Assembly (NCBI RefSeq): GCF_025200925.1
Contig: NZ_CP104174.1
Coordinates: 5,704,001 to 5,768,000, forward strand
Origin: Bradyrhizobium sp. CB1015
Lineage (GTDB): Bacteria; Pseudomonadota; Alphaproteobacteria; Rhizobiales; Xanthobacteraceae
Reading direction: 5' to 3'
Length of the DNA stretch: 64,000 nt
The first letter of the stretch is position 1. The number at the start of each line of letters is the position of its first letter. The position numbers were made by a program, and so were the translations under genes. Positions 1 to 8,739 of the stretch are shown piece after piece. Under the pieces are notes generated by a model, which searched no databases, was not told the origin of the DNA, and saw nothing but the letters and a program-made list of their open reading frames with translations.

Positions 1-368
1 TCGACAAGCCGGTGGGCTTCCGCCCTGATCTGCGGCGCAATCTCCTCCAGAGCCCGCGGCAGCAGAGGGGCCGCTATGATCGCGCGAAGGCGATCATGCA
101 AGGGCGCATCGCTCGCCAGCGTGGTGCCTTGCGAGATGTTGTTGACGTGGTCGTTGGCGGCAACTCCCTGTGCCGACGAGAACACGGCCGGATTTCGCAG
201 GGCGGCGCGGACGTCGTCGAAGCGGGCCATCGCATGGAGCCCGTTACGCGGCAGCCAGACCACAGCGCCCAGATCGCGAAGGGCTCTGTAGTGCGGGTAT
301 GGATCGAGCAGGACCTCGTCGCTGTAGAGATCGACATCATAGACAGGTTGTCCGGGATTGGCCGGCAT
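1..368 (-). CDS. Cytochrome P450, N-terminal part (runs off the window)
   Basis: Heme-thiolate monooxygenase of the soluble bacterial P450 type; only the first 122 codons are here and the gene continues beyond position 1. The translation starts MPANPGQPVYDVDLY and contains the DPYPHYRALRDLG element usual at the P450 N-terminus, then a HDRLR segment followed by APLLPRALEE, which matches the helix C region that contacts a heme propionate. The start ATG at 368-366 is preceded by a GGGAGAAC/AGAGG ribosome-binding stretch. The heme-binding Cys loop lies outside, so substrate class cannot be judged. It begins 33 bases after the stop of the upstream binding-protein gene and is probably co-transcribed with it. 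Confidence 0.85.
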   Translation of the reverse strand, partial: MPANPGQPVYDVDLYSDEVLLDPYPHYRALRDLGAVVWLPRNGLHAMARFDDVRAALRNPAVFSSAQGVAANDHVNNISQGTTLASDAPLHDRLRAIIAAPLLPRALEEIAPQIRAEAHRLV

Positions 369-401
369 CCTCTGTTCTCCCTCACCGAACCGAGGCCCAC
401 C

Positions 402-1550
402 TCAGGGCACCGCCACCCATTCACCCTTCTGGAGCTGACCAAGCGTCAGCGCGCTCTGGTCGAGGCCGGTATGGTCATTGGGACCGTAATTGTAGACGCC
501 GCGGGAGCCGGCCAGGCCTCGGAGCCCTTCGATCGCGCTGCGGAGGCCCTCGCGAAATTCGGCGGTCCCAGGCGCTCCCACCTTGAGAGCAGCCGGTGCA
601 GCGCGTTCGATCAGGAGCAGAGCATCGTAGGCGGATCCCGCAAAGATGTTGCGGCTTCCCGGACCGAACTTTGATTCGTAGCGCTGAATGAATTCCAGCG
701 CAGCCTGCTTGGCGGGATGGCCATCCGGCAACGAGGCGGCGCCGACTGCCGGGCTCAGCGGCACGAAGATGCCGTCACCTTGCGCGCCAGTCAGCTTCCG
801 GAAATCTCCGAAAGTGGCGCCGAGCGTGCCGTACACCTTGCCTGCAAATCCCTTCTCGCGAAGCTGAAGAAGCGGCAGCGCCGCGGGCGCACCGGAGGCC
901 GCAATGAGGACGGCATCGGGATCGGCGGCGACGATCTTGAGGATCTGCCCGACGACAGTGTTATCGGTCCGTGCATATTTCTCGTCGGCGACGAGCGCGA
1001 TCCCCGCCGCCGCGCACATCTCCGCACCGACCTTGCTCCAGGCGTCACCATAGGAATCGCCGAAACCGATCAGGGCGAGTTTCTTGACGCCGCTCTTCTT
1101 CATGTGTGCGAACAACGGCGCGGCTTCGTGATCGTCGTTGGTGGTCGTCTTGAATATCCAGCGCCTCCGCGCATCGACCGGCGCCACCAGGGCGTTGACC
1201 GGGGCAAGCGTGATGACCGGAAGCCGGTATTCGACCGCAGGATCGATAACCGCGAAAGATCCGGGCGTCGTGGTCGGGCCGACGAGAATGTCGATGCTGC
1301 TGCCCTGAAACAGCTTCCGCATCGCTGCGACCGCCGCAGTGCTGTCCGAGGCTTCGTCGAGAAACAGATAGTTAACCTTGTGGCCTGCTATTTCGGTCGC
1401 GCCAAAGCTGGTCCCGTTGCGCTCCGCACTTCCAATCGCCGCGGCCGGACCGGTCGTGGACAGCAGAATTCCCACGTTGATGTCCGCGGCCGAAGCGGGC
1501 GCCACGAACAGTTGGATCGCAAGGCAGGCCACTCCCGCGCATTTCAGCAT
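402..1550 (-). CDS. LivK-type ABC transporter substrate-binding protein
   Basis: Periplasmic binding protein of the branched-chain amino acid / aromatic acid family (type I fold), 382 aa. A signal peptide ends near VAPASAADIN, and the mature protein opens with VGILLSTTGPAAAIG, the classic first strand and loop of this family. No permease or ATPase genes (livHMGF type) are nearby, so the transporter partner is elsewhere. It is the first gene of a minus-strand pair with the P450 and is transcribed divergently from the FAD monooxygenase. Family membership is clear; the ligand (perhaps an aromatic or other carboxylate handled by the neighbouring oxygenases) is inference from context. Confidence 0.88.
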   Translation of the reverse strand: MLKCAGVACLAIQLFVAPASAADINVGILLSTTGPAAAIGSAERNGTSFGATEIAGHKVNYLFLDEASDSTAAVAAMRKLFQGSSIDILVGPTTTPGSFAVIDPAVEYRLPVITLAPVNALVAPVDARRRWIFKTTTNDDHEAAPLFAHMKKSGVKKLALIGFGDSYGDAWSKVGAEMCAAAGIALVADEKYARTDNTVVGQILKIVAADPDAVLIAASGAPAALPLLQLREKGFAGKVYGTLGATFGDFRKLTGAQGDGIFVPLSPAVGAASLPDGHPAKQAALEFIQRYESKFGPGSRNIFAGSAYDALLLIERAAPAALKVGAPGTAEFREGLRSAIEGLRGLAGSRGVYNYGPNDHTGLDQSALTLGQLQKGEWVAVP

Positions 1551-1649
1551 CGTCGTTCCTCCGCGGCTGCCTCAATCGACAACCTGCACTTTTTTTCCTG
1601 ATCCTAACTAACCAAGGCAGGCCGGCTCGAAGTAGCGCGATTGCGGAAA

Positions 1650-1702
1650 TGTCCGACTGGCGGACAACACGGGTTTTGGAGGAGACCGTCCGCTGGGCGG
1701 AC
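1650..1702. promoter_or_regulatory. Two palindromic operator candidates in the divergent promoter
   Basis: The 204-base gap between the divergent binding-protein and monooxygenase genes holds two near-identical palindromes: TGTCCG-N5-CGGACA at 1650-1666 and GTCCG-N5-CGGAC at 1688-1702, about 37 bases centre to centre. Spacer bases are similar (actgg, ctggg). Repeated perfect arms between divergent catabolic genes are typical of a dimeric regulator site; the regulator is unknown, the nearby IclR-type gene being the obvious candidate. Confidence 0.6.
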
Positions 1703-1754
1703 ACTTGGCACGCCGGCGTTGAAGGACCGGCCTTGCCTGGGGAAAAGATGCCCC

Positions 1755-3278
1755 ATGCAAGATAAATCCACCCCTGAAGAGTATGACGTCGTGATCGTCG
1801 GCCGCGGGCCGGTGGGCGCCACGCTTGCCAACCTGCTCGGCCTGTGCGGCGTGCGGACGCTGGTGCTGGAGCGCGAGGCACGGACCTATCATTTGCCGCG
1901 GGCTGTGCATTTCGACGATGAATGCATGCGCGTGTTCCAGACCATCGGGCTTGCCGAGGCGATCCTGCCCCATGTCCTTCTCAGTCCCGGCATGCTCTTT
2001 CTCGATGCAGCCGGCCGCATGCTGCTGGATTGGTCCCGTCCGCAGACGCTGACGCCGATGGGCTGGCATCTCAGCTACCGCTTCCACCAGCCGGATCTGG
2101 AGGACGTGTTGATCGGCGGCCTCGCCCGCTGGCCACACCTCACCTTGCGCAACCGCTGCGAGGTGTTCGCGCTCGATCAGGACGAGCACGGCGTGCGCGT
2201 CCGCTACGAAGACCTCTCCAACGGAAGGCTCAGCGAGGTCCGCGCCCGCTACGTGATCGGCTGCGACGGCGCCCGCTCCCTGGTGCGCCGCTTCATCGGC
2301 TCGGGGATGGACGACCTCGGCTTCCACGAGCGCTGGCTGGTGATCGACGTTCTGCTCAAGCGCGCGCGCGACGACCTCGGCGACTACAGCCTCCAGCATT
2401 GCGATCCCAGGCGGCCCGCAACTTACGTGCGCGGCACCGGCACGCGGCGGCGCTGGGAGATCACGGTTCTCCCGGACGAGGATTCGCAGGAGGCCGCACA
2501 ACCGGCGAAGGTCTGGGAGCTGCTATCGCGCTGGATCACGCCCGACGATGCCGAGATCGAGCGCGCTGCGGTCTACACTTTCCATTCGGTCATCGCGCAG
2601 CAATGGCGGAACGGACGATTGCTGCTCGCGGGCGATTCCGCGCACCAGACCCCGCCCTTTCTCGGCCAGGGCATGTGCGCCGGCATTCGCGATGCCGCGA
2701 ACCTCGCCTGGAAGCTGGCGAGCGTGATCCGCGACGGCGCCGCGCCCGATCTGCTCGACACCTATCAGAGCGAACGCCTGCCGCATGTGCGCGAGTTCAT
2801 CGAGCTCGCCATTCGCCTCGGCGGTGTCATCAACACCAAGGCGATCGAGGCCGGCCTTGCTGCCGGCGAAGCGCGCGAGAACGCGCCGGTCAAGCTGGAA
2901 GTGAAGAAGCCCCTGCTCGGCCCCGGACTAGGGTTCGGCGACCTGCCGCTCGCCGGACACCTGGCGCCGCAATTCATGCTGAGCGACGGACGCCGCAGCG
3001 ACGACCGGACCGGCTATCACCATCTGCTGCTCACCGAGACGGCGGCGACACTCTCATCGCGGCCCGCGCTTTTACAGGCAGGGATCAAGATCCTGACTAG
3101 CGACGATGCCAACGGCCTTGAGCCTTGGCTGCGCGAGCAAGGCATCATCGCCGCACTGGTTCGTCCCGACCGTTACATCCGCGGCACCGCCCGCAACGAG
3201 GCCGAGCTCGACCGTCTCATCGCCGTCATCGCGCCTCCAACCCAAATTCCTTCAGCCCACGTGCCCTCCGCGGCCTGA
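1755..3278 (+). CDS. FAD-dependent aromatic monooxygenase, MhpA-like
   Basis: Class A flavoprotein hydroxylase, 507 aa, resembling 3-(3-hydroxyphenyl)propionate hydroxylase and related phenol-type hydroxylases. Visible motifs are the dinucleotide fold GxGxxG at residues 16-21 (GRGPVG), PRAVHFDDE as in MhpA enzymes, the DG motif in VIGCDGARSLVRR and the GD motif LLLAGDSAHQTPPFLGQG that binds the FAD ribityl. I chose ATG 1755 because the FAD fold begins right after it; the open frame extends upstream through the promoter palindromes. It is followed 22 bases later by the FAH-fold gene. Hydroxylation of an aromatic acid using NAD(P)H and O2 is the family role; the exact substrate is not readable. 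Confidence 0.86.
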   Translation: MQDKSTPEEYDVVIVGRGPVGATLANLLGLCGVRTLVLEREARTYHLPRAVHFDDECMRVFQTIGLAEAILPHVLLSPGMLFLDAAGRMLLDWSRPQTLTPMGWHLSYRFHQPDLEDVLIGGLARWPHLTLRNRCEVFALDQDEHGVRVRYEDLSNGRLSEVRARYVIGCDGARSLVRRFIGSGMDDLGFHERWLVIDVLLKRARDDLGDYSLQHCDPRRPATYVRGTGTRRRWEITVLPDEDSQEAAQPAKVWELLSRWITPDDAEIERAAVYTFHSVIAQQWRNGRLLLAGDSAHQTPPFLGQGMCAGIRDAANLAWKLASVIRDGAAPDLLDTYQSERLPHVREFIELAIRLGGVINTKAIEAGLAAGEARENAPVKLEVKKPLLGPGLGFGDLPLAGHLAPQFMLSDGRRSDDRTGYHHLLLTETAATLSSRPALLQAGIKILTSDDANGLEPWLREQGIIAALVRPDRYIRGTARNEAELDRLIAVIAPPTQIPSAHVPSAA

Positions 3279-3300
3279 CCGAACCTCTCAAGGACATTTC

Positions 3301-4152
3301 ATGAAGCTGCTCTCATTCATTGTGGACGGACGCCTCTCCTTCGGCGCCGTCAAGGACAACGGTGTCGTCGATCTCGGCGCGCGGATGGCGGGGTGCACCA
3401 CGCTGCGGCAGCTGCTCGAAGCCGGTCGCCTCGCCGAGGCGGCAAGGCTGGCCGCCTCCGCGGCGCCCGATCATACGCTCGACAAGGTCAGCTTCGCACC
3501 CGTGATCCCCGATCCCGGCAAGATCATCTGCGTCGGCCTCAACTATCGCGATCACGTGGCCGAAACCGGCCGCACTGTCACCGAAAAGCCAGCGCTGTTT
3601 GCGCGCTTTGCCTGTAGCCAGGTCGGCCATCTCCAGCCCCTCGTAAAGCCGAGGGCGAGCGACGACTTCGACTATGAGGGCGAGCTCGCGCTCGTCATCG
3701 GCAAGGCGGGCCGTCACATCCCCCCTGGCCGCGCGCTCGACTACGTCGCCGGCTATTCCTGCTACAACGAAGGCAGCATCCGCGACTGGCAGCGCCACAC
3801 CAGTCAATTCCTCGCGGGCAAGACCTTTGCCGAAAGCGGCAGTTTCGGCCCGTGGCTGGTGACGACGGACGAGATTCCGGATCCGTCAAAGCTCACCTTG
3901 CAGACCCGGCTGAACGGCAATGTCGTGCAGGACACCACGACGGATCTCCTGATCACCGCCATCCCCGAGCTGATCGCCTACATCTCCACGATCTGCCCGC
4001 TCGTGCCCGGCGACGTCATTGTCACGGGCACGCCGGGCGGTGTCGGCGCCAAGCGCACGCCGCCGCTGTGGATGCGCCCCGGCGACACCGTCGAAGTCGA
4101 GATTTCCGGCATCGGCACCTTGCGCAACACGGTGATCGCCGAACCGGCCTGA
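3301..4152 (+). CDS. Fumarylacetoacetate hydrolase family protein
   Basis: 283 aa, the usual length for FAH-fold C-C hydrolases, decarboxylases or acylpyruvases. Metal-site features are visible: GLNYRDH near residue 79, the DYEGELALVIGK segment with acidic residues at 124-128, and the C-terminal GTPGGVGAKRTPP loop. Start ATG 3301 begins MKLLSFIVDG and follows the monooxygenase stop closely, so the two are one operon. In context it could cleave or hydrate a product downstream of ring hydroxylation, but no ring-cleaving dioxygenase is in the window, so the step is inferred. Confidence 0.87.
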   Translation: MKLLSFIVDGRLSFGAVKDNGVVDLGARMAGCTTLRQLLEAGRLAEAARLAASAAPDHTLDKVSFAPVIPDPGKIICVGLNYRDHVAETGRTVTEKPALFARFACSQVGHLQPLVKPRASDDFDYEGELALVIGKAGRHIPPGRALDYVAGYSCYNEGSIRDWQRHTSQFLAGKTFAESGSFGPWLVTTDEIPDPSKLTLQTRLNGNVVQDTTTDLLITAIPELIAYISTICPLVPGDVIVTGTPGGVGAKRTPPLWMRPGDTVEVEISGIGTLRNTVIAEPA

Positions 4153-4195
4153 CCGCCAAGACCGATCAATCAACGATAAACTTGAGGAAACCTCA

Positions 4196-5407
4196 ATGGG
4201 CACGACCCGCACCAGCTCCGCGGTCGCTCTCCTGATCACGATCGCGCTCGCGGGCTCCGCCGCGCGGGCCGAGATCAAGGGCGACGCCATCCGCATCGGC
4301 GTCCTCACCGACATGAACGGCGTGTTCGCGACCGCCATGGGCCCGGGCTCGGTCGAAGCGGCGCGGATGGCCGCCGATGAGTTCGGCGGCAAGATCAACG
4401 GCAAACCAATCGAGATCTTGCAGGCCGATCACCAGAACAAGCCGGATCTCGCCGCGTCCCTGGCGCGAAAATGGTTCAGCGACGGGGTCCAGGCCATCGC
4501 CGATGGCGGCAGCTCCGGCGCCGCGCTCGCGGTGCAGGAGCTGGTGCGCGGCAACGGCAGGATATTCCTCATCTCCGGCGCCGGCGCGAACCAGCTGACC
4601 GATGAAGCGTGCGCCCCCACCAGCGTGCAATGGACCCAGGATGCCTATTCCACGGCGACCGCCGTGGTCTCCGGCATCATGCAGACCAGCAAGGAGCCCT
4701 GGTTCTTCATCACCGGCGACTACGCCTTCGGCCATTCGATCGAGGCGACCGCGCGCGAGCGCATCGCCGCGCTCGGCGGCAAGGTCGCCGGCAGCGTCAA
4801 GGCGCAGCTCGGCACGCCCGATTACAGCTCATTCCTGCTTCAGGCGCAGTCGTCGGGCGCCAAGATCCTGGCCATCAACGTTGCCGGCGACAACGCGACC
4901 GCGATCAAGCAGGCCGAGGAATTCGGCCTCGCCAGCCAAGGCATGAAGATTGTGCCGATGTCGTTCCAGAACGTCGACATCGAGGCGGTTGGGCTCAAGG
5001 CGACGCGCGGTGATCTCATCGTCACCTCCTTCTTGGAGGACGTCTCGCCGGCAGCCCGGAAATTCTCCGATGCGTTTTATGCTCGCCGCAAGGCAATGCC
5101 CTCGCAGATCCAGGCCGGCGTCTATTCCGCCGTGCGCCACTATCTGCAAGCCGTGAAGGACACCGATTCCGACGAGGGCGCCGTCGCGATGGCCAAAATG
5201 AAGGCGACGCCGGTGTCGGACGCCTACACCACCAACGGTCGCATCCGCGAGGACCAACGCATGGTGCACGATCTCTATCTGGTGCAGGTCAAGACACCGC
5301 AGGAATCCAGGGGCCCGTGGGACTTCGTCAAGCTGGTCGCGACCATCCCGCCCGACCAGGCCTTCCGCCCGCTCGATCGCAGCAAATGCAGCCTGGTCGG
5401 TAAGTAA
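4196..5407 (+). CDS. LivK-type ABC transporter substrate-binding protein (second)
   Basis: 403 aa periplasmic binding protein; signal peptide cleaved near GSAARA-EIKG, then IRIGVLTDMNGVFATAMGPG, the family's first ligand-binding loop. It is the third gene of the plus-strand set after the monooxygenase and FAH-fold genes, about 43 bases downstream of the latter. As with the first binding protein, no permease or ATPase is nearby. The pair with the divergent homologue suggests uptake of related compounds for the catabolic genes between them; the ligand is not known. Confidence 0.88.
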   Translation: MGTTRTSSAVALLITIALAGSAARAEIKGDAIRIGVLTDMNGVFATAMGPGSVEAARMAADEFGGKINGKPIEILQADHQNKPDLAASLARKWFSDGVQAIADGGSSGAALAVQELVRGNGRIFLISGAGANQLTDEACAPTSVQWTQDAYSTATAVVSGIMQTSKEPWFFITGDYAFGHSIEATARERIAALGGKVAGSVKAQLGTPDYSSFLLQAQSSGAKILAINVAGDNATAIKQAEEFGLASQGMKIVPMSFQNVDIEAVGLKATRGDLIVTSFLEDVSPAARKFSDAFYARRKAMPSQIQAGVYSAVRHYLQAVKDTDSDEGAVAMAKMKATPVSDAYTTNGRIREDQRMVHDLYLVQVKTPQESRGPWDFVKLVATIPPDQAFRPLDRSKCSLVGK

Positions 5408-5436
5408 CGCGCTTAGAAAGCACCTCAAACTGATCG

Positions 5437-6279
5437 TCAGGCGAGATAGCGCGCCAGATAGCCTTCCATCGCATAGAGCGCGCAGAGCGCGAGGCTCGAC
5501 CACACCGCCGCGCTGAAATACAGCAACATCCAGGTCAGCTCGCCCTTCCAATGCGCGATGTCGTGGGTCACCACCCAGCGCGTCGCGACGTCGTGCAGGC
5601 CTTCGAGCAGGCCCAAGAACCTGCCGCCCTCGGCGTGCCCTGCCCGCCAGCGGCTGAGATACATCGGCACGTCGACGGTGACGAGGAAGGCGAGGAAGCA
5701 GGCGATGCCGACGATGCCCGACATCAGCGCCCAGCGCACCACGCCCTGGAATTCCGGCATCAGGCGGCACAGCGCGATGCCGGCGAGCAAGAAGGTCACC
5801 GCCCACAGCGAATTCTCGATCGCGTTGTAGAGATAATTGGTGGTGACCACCGCGTACCAGGAGAAGCACTCGGCGATGACGATCACCGGGACAATCACCC
5901 ACGCGATGTTCACCGCCGTCTCGGCGCCGGTCATGGTGCCCAGCTGATGCAGGATGATCGCCCATTGCGCGGCGAAGCAGACCTCGGCCACGGTCGCGAC
6001 CGAGCGCCCGACGAAGACGCTGGAGAGCCAGGTGTCGAACAGGCAGATGCGCTGCACGTCGGCGCGCGGCAGCACCGAACGGAAGGCGCAGCCGAACACA
6101 TAGCCGGCGCACAGCAGGAACATCAGCCCGATGTCCGAGCCGCCGCCGACGCTGCCCGCCACCGTCGGGTAGAACTCACGGTACAGCATGAACCAGACGA
6201 GGATGTTGGCGCTGCTCACAAGCGTGAGGGATCCCCACCACCACGCGAGGGGATTTGACCGCGCCTGCCACTGCAACAT
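5437..6279 (-). CDS. Polytopic membrane protein of unknown function
   Basis: 280 aa from ATG 6279 (MLQWQARSNPLAWWWG). About seven hydrophobic segments can be seen, including ILVWFMLYREFY, GLMFLLCAGYVFG, IAWVIVPVIVIAE, WAVTFLLAGIALC, MSGIVGIACFLAFLV and LLYFSAAVWSSLALC. I recognise no transporter or enzyme motif. The open frame extends upstream but that extension is charged, overlaps the IclR promoter and looks non-coding. It converges on the binding-protein gene and diverges from the broken regulator gene. Confidence 0.65.
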   Translation of the reverse strand: MLQWQARSNPLAWWWGSLTLVSSANILVWFMLYREFYPTVAGSVGGGSDIGLMFLLCAGYVFGCAFRSVLPRADVQRICLFDTWLSSVFVGRSVATVAEVCFAAQWAIILHQLGTMTGAETAVNIAWVIVPVIVIAECFSWYAVVTTNYLYNAIENSLWAVTFLLAGIALCRLMPEFQGVVRWALMSGIVGIACFLAFLVTVDVPMYLSRWRAGHAEGGRFLGLLEGLHDVATRWVVTHDIAHWKGELTWMLLYFSAAVWSSLALCALYAMEGYLARYLA

Positions 6280-6341
6280 GAACCGCTCCGCAAAATTTAT
6301 CGATCTGACATGTCGTCGTAATAATCCTGTCACAGAACGGC

Positions 6342-7312
6342 ATGCAATCACGACAAAAATCTGTGTGCCCTGTCGTTTCAGCGCTGCCCACAACGGGCAA
6401 AAGCGTGGGACAGGGATCGCAGCGTCCGCTCTCCTCCGCCGCAGCCGTGCTGGCGGAGAGCGCCGACGACCCCGCTTTCGCCACGACGTTGGCAAAGGGG
6501 CTCGTCGTGCTCGAGGCGTTCAAGGCCGGGAGCACGCTGCTGGGCAACATGGAGTTGTCGACGCTGACGGGTATCCCGCGCCCGACGGTGGCGAGGCTGA
6601 CCCATACGCTGGCCGAGCTTGGCTATCTCCGCTACGACGCCGAGCGATCGAAGTACCGCGTCGGTGCACGGGCGCTGCGCATGGCGCATCCTCTGCTCGC
6701 CGGAATGCAATTCCGCCAAGTGGCACGGCCGATGATGCAGGAGATGGCGCACAGCGTCCGCGGCACGGTCTCGATCGGCCTGCTCGACGCGACATCGATG
6801 ATCTATGTCGAGACCGCGCGCTCCGGCGATGTCGGCCCGCACGTGCCCGATATCGGCATGCCCATTCCCGTCGTGATGACCGCGGCCGCGCCGCGGCGGC
6901 GGCCTTGCCGCCCGCCGATGCAGACCGGCTGGAACGCAATCTCGCCGCCGAAGATGCCGGCCTGTGGTCGACGGTCCGTGACAAATACCGCGCCGGGATC
7001 GCGCAATGCAAAAGCCGCGGCTTCTGCACCTGCTGGGGCGAGTACATGGCCTCGATCCATGCCGTCGCCGCGCCGCTGTTTCATGTCAGCGAATCGAAGC
7101 AATCGTTCTCGATCAATTGCGGCATCCCCGCCTTCCGGCTCCAGCCCGGGCAGCTTGAGGGCGAAATCGGTCCGCGCATTGCGGCGCTCGCCGACAGCGT
7201 GCGGGCCATGGTCGGAGCGGCGGTGCCGACGGCCGAGACGCGCAAGCAAAACAAGAAGAGCGCAGGACATGACCGATCGCGCCGGCGCCCCATCTCCGGG
7301 AGGCCGTCATGA
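6342..7312 (+). pseudogene. IclR-family transcriptional regulator, frameshifted
   Basis: The first frame gives an IclR helix-turn-helix (FATTLAKGLVVLEAFKAG, then IPRPTVARLTHTLAELGYL) and the start of the effector domain up to IPVVMTAA, near position 6890. The rest of the effector domain (DRLERNLAAEDAGLW, GEYMASIHAVAAPLF, FSINCGIPAF) is in another frame and ends at TGA 7310-7312. The join lies in a GC-rich stretch; restoring one extra GGCC unit would give the expected TAAGRAAAAALPP reading, so a 4-base deletion in a tandem GGCC is the simplest explanation. It might be a sequencing error; if real, the regulator has lost most of its effector-binding half. Confidence 0.8.
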
Positions 7313-7382
7313 CCATCACACGCTGGCCGAGGAGTTCAGCCGCGCGGCAAGGAGCGCGGCGCGCGAGCCGCTTGGCCGGCGC

Positions 7383-7658
7383 TCAACGCCCTTCGGCGTA
7401 GCGGCCGCCGCCGCGGATGAGATCGTCGCGTTCCTCGGCATGCCGCTGGTATGCGGAGATCGCGCGGTTGGCCATGCGGATCCGGTTCGTGTGTCCCTCC
7501 TCGACCATCACGGTGATACACTGCGCCAGGAACACGCAGGCGTCGAATTCGTCGCGGATGGCGCCCGTCCGCACCAGAAAGTCCCAGGCGATCTCGTAGG
7601 CCTGCTCCGCCGCGGGATTGCGGTAGTCGCTGAAGATGATGTGCGTCATCACTGCCAA
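7383..7658 (-). CDS. Small hypothetical protein
   Basis: 91 aa, beginning MAVMTHIIFSDYRNPAAEQ; ATG at the second Met (residue 4) is also possible. It has a balanced, soluble composition with helical segments (YEIAWDFLVRTG, ACVFLAQCITVMVEEGH) and no signal peptide or membrane segment. I do not recognise the family. It is isolated between the broken IclR gene and the SRPBCC gene. Amino-acid composition is protein-like rather than shadow-like, which supports it being real. Confidence 0.5.
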   Translation of the reverse strand: MAVMTHIIFSDYRNPAAEQAYEIAWDFLVRTGAIRDEFDACVFLAQCITVMVEEGHTNRIRMANRAISAYQRHAEERDDLIRGGGRYAEGR

Positions 7659-7858
7659 AGCCTGATCGCAGCGATAGTTCCTACCGCTCCCGCCTGAGGG
7701 AACCGGCAGTGCCGCGCGTGAATGCGGCCCCGGCGAATTGTCCGCCCGAGCCGTATCGCATGTTCAAGCCGCTGAAGGATGAATCCAGAGCGCGCTCAGC
7801 TGGCTACCCGTCGTTCGGGATGATGCGATACATCAATGCTCCAAACGATCACCTTGCA

Positions 7859-8350
7859 TCACCGCTTCATCCCCGCCACATAGGCCGCCAGCTTGTCGAG
7901 CGTCTGGTAGCCGTATTCGACGGCGCCGAAGCCGATCATGCCATCGCGCTGCTCGGTGCTCGAGGCCAGCTGCCGCATCATCAGCACGGTCTTGCCGTTG
8001 CTCTGCTCGGCAAAGGTGACGGTGAAGCGGAACATGCCGGGATCGTCGTCCTGGTCGAGGCCACGATCCATCTCCATCAGCGACGGCCGCTCGATGCGGC
8101 GGAAGCGCATCCGGTTCGGATAGACGGTGCCGTCGGGCCCGATCATGTTGAAGCGCCAGACGCCGCCGACACGGACGTCGATCTCGAAGGTCTCGACCTT
8201 GAATCCCTTCGGGCCGAACCATTGCGGCAGATGCTTCGGGTCGGACCAGGCCTCGAACACCAGATCGCGCGGCGCGTCGATCACGCGCGACATCACGATC
8301 TCGCGGTCGAGCGACCATTGCGACAAAGCGGGATTGGCAGAACTCGTCAT
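7859..8350 (-). CDS. SRPBCC (AHSA1-type) domain protein
   Basis: 163 aa, START/Bet v 1-like hydrophobic-pocket domain of the AHSA1 type. Visible family signatures are IVMSRVIDAPRDLVFEAWSDP, LPQWFGPKGF, GGVWRFNMIGPDG and the C-terminal amphipathic helix GYQTLDKLAAYV. ATG 8350 lies 2 bases after the stop of the ArsR gene at 8353, so the two are translationally linked. ArsR-SRPBCC pairs of this kind are common in rhizobia; the ligand of the pocket is unknown. Confidence 0.85.
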   Translation of the reverse strand: MTSSANPALSQWSLDREIVMSRVIDAPRDLVFEAWSDPKHLPQWFGPKGFKVETFEIDVRVGGVWRFNMIGPDGTVYPNRMRFRRIERPSLMEMDRGLDQDDDPGMFRFTVTFAEQSNGKTVLMMRQLASSTEQRDGMIGFGAVEYGYQTLDKLAAYVAGMKR

Positions 8351-8352
8351 GA

Positions 8353-8739
8353 TCAGGAACCTTTCCGTTTGGTTGTTCGGGACGGCCGCTTGGCGGCCGC
8401 CCTTTCTTTTTCTTTCTTGAGCTTCATCACATAGGCCTCGAACCGGTCGAGCCGCGCTTCCCAGACCGCGCGCTGCTGCTGGAACCAATCCTCCGCGCCG
8501 ACAAGCGCGTCCGCGCTGAGACGACAGGTGCGGACGCGCCCGGACTTCTCGGACTGAACGAGCCCGCTCGTCTCCAGCACATGGATGTGCTTCATGAAGC
8601 TCGGCAGCGCCATGTCGAAGGGACCGGCGAGCTCGCCGACCGACGCCTCGCCCGCGCAGAGCCGCATTACGATCGCCCGCCGCGTCGGATCGGCAAGCGC
8701 GGCGAAGATCTGGTCGAGACCGGATAATTGGTTAGCCAT
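8353..8739 (-). CDS. ArsR-family transcriptional regulator
   Basis: 128 aa winged-helix repressor: MANQLSGLDQIFAALADPTRR, then a helix-turn-helix (GELAGPFDMALPSFMKHIHVLE) and a lysine-rich tail. The typical metal-binding ELCVC motif is absent, so it is not an arsenic or metal sensor of the classical kind. Start ATG 8739 sits inside a GTTAGC palindrome, which argues for autoregulation. The longer in-frame reading to 8775 would run through that operator and is unlikely. Confidence 0.87.
   Translation of the reverse strand: MANQLSGLDQIFAALADPTRRAIVMRLCAGEASVGELAGPFDMALPSFMKHIHVLETSGLVQSEKSGRVRTCRLSADALVGAEDWFQQQRAVWEARLDRFEAYVMKLKKEKERAAAKRPSRTTKRKGS

Noticed and set aside
12..674. 220-residue open frame on the plus strand
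   Set aside because: It is antisense to the P450 and binding-protein genes; composition is unlike a real protein and no ribosome-binding site precedes it.
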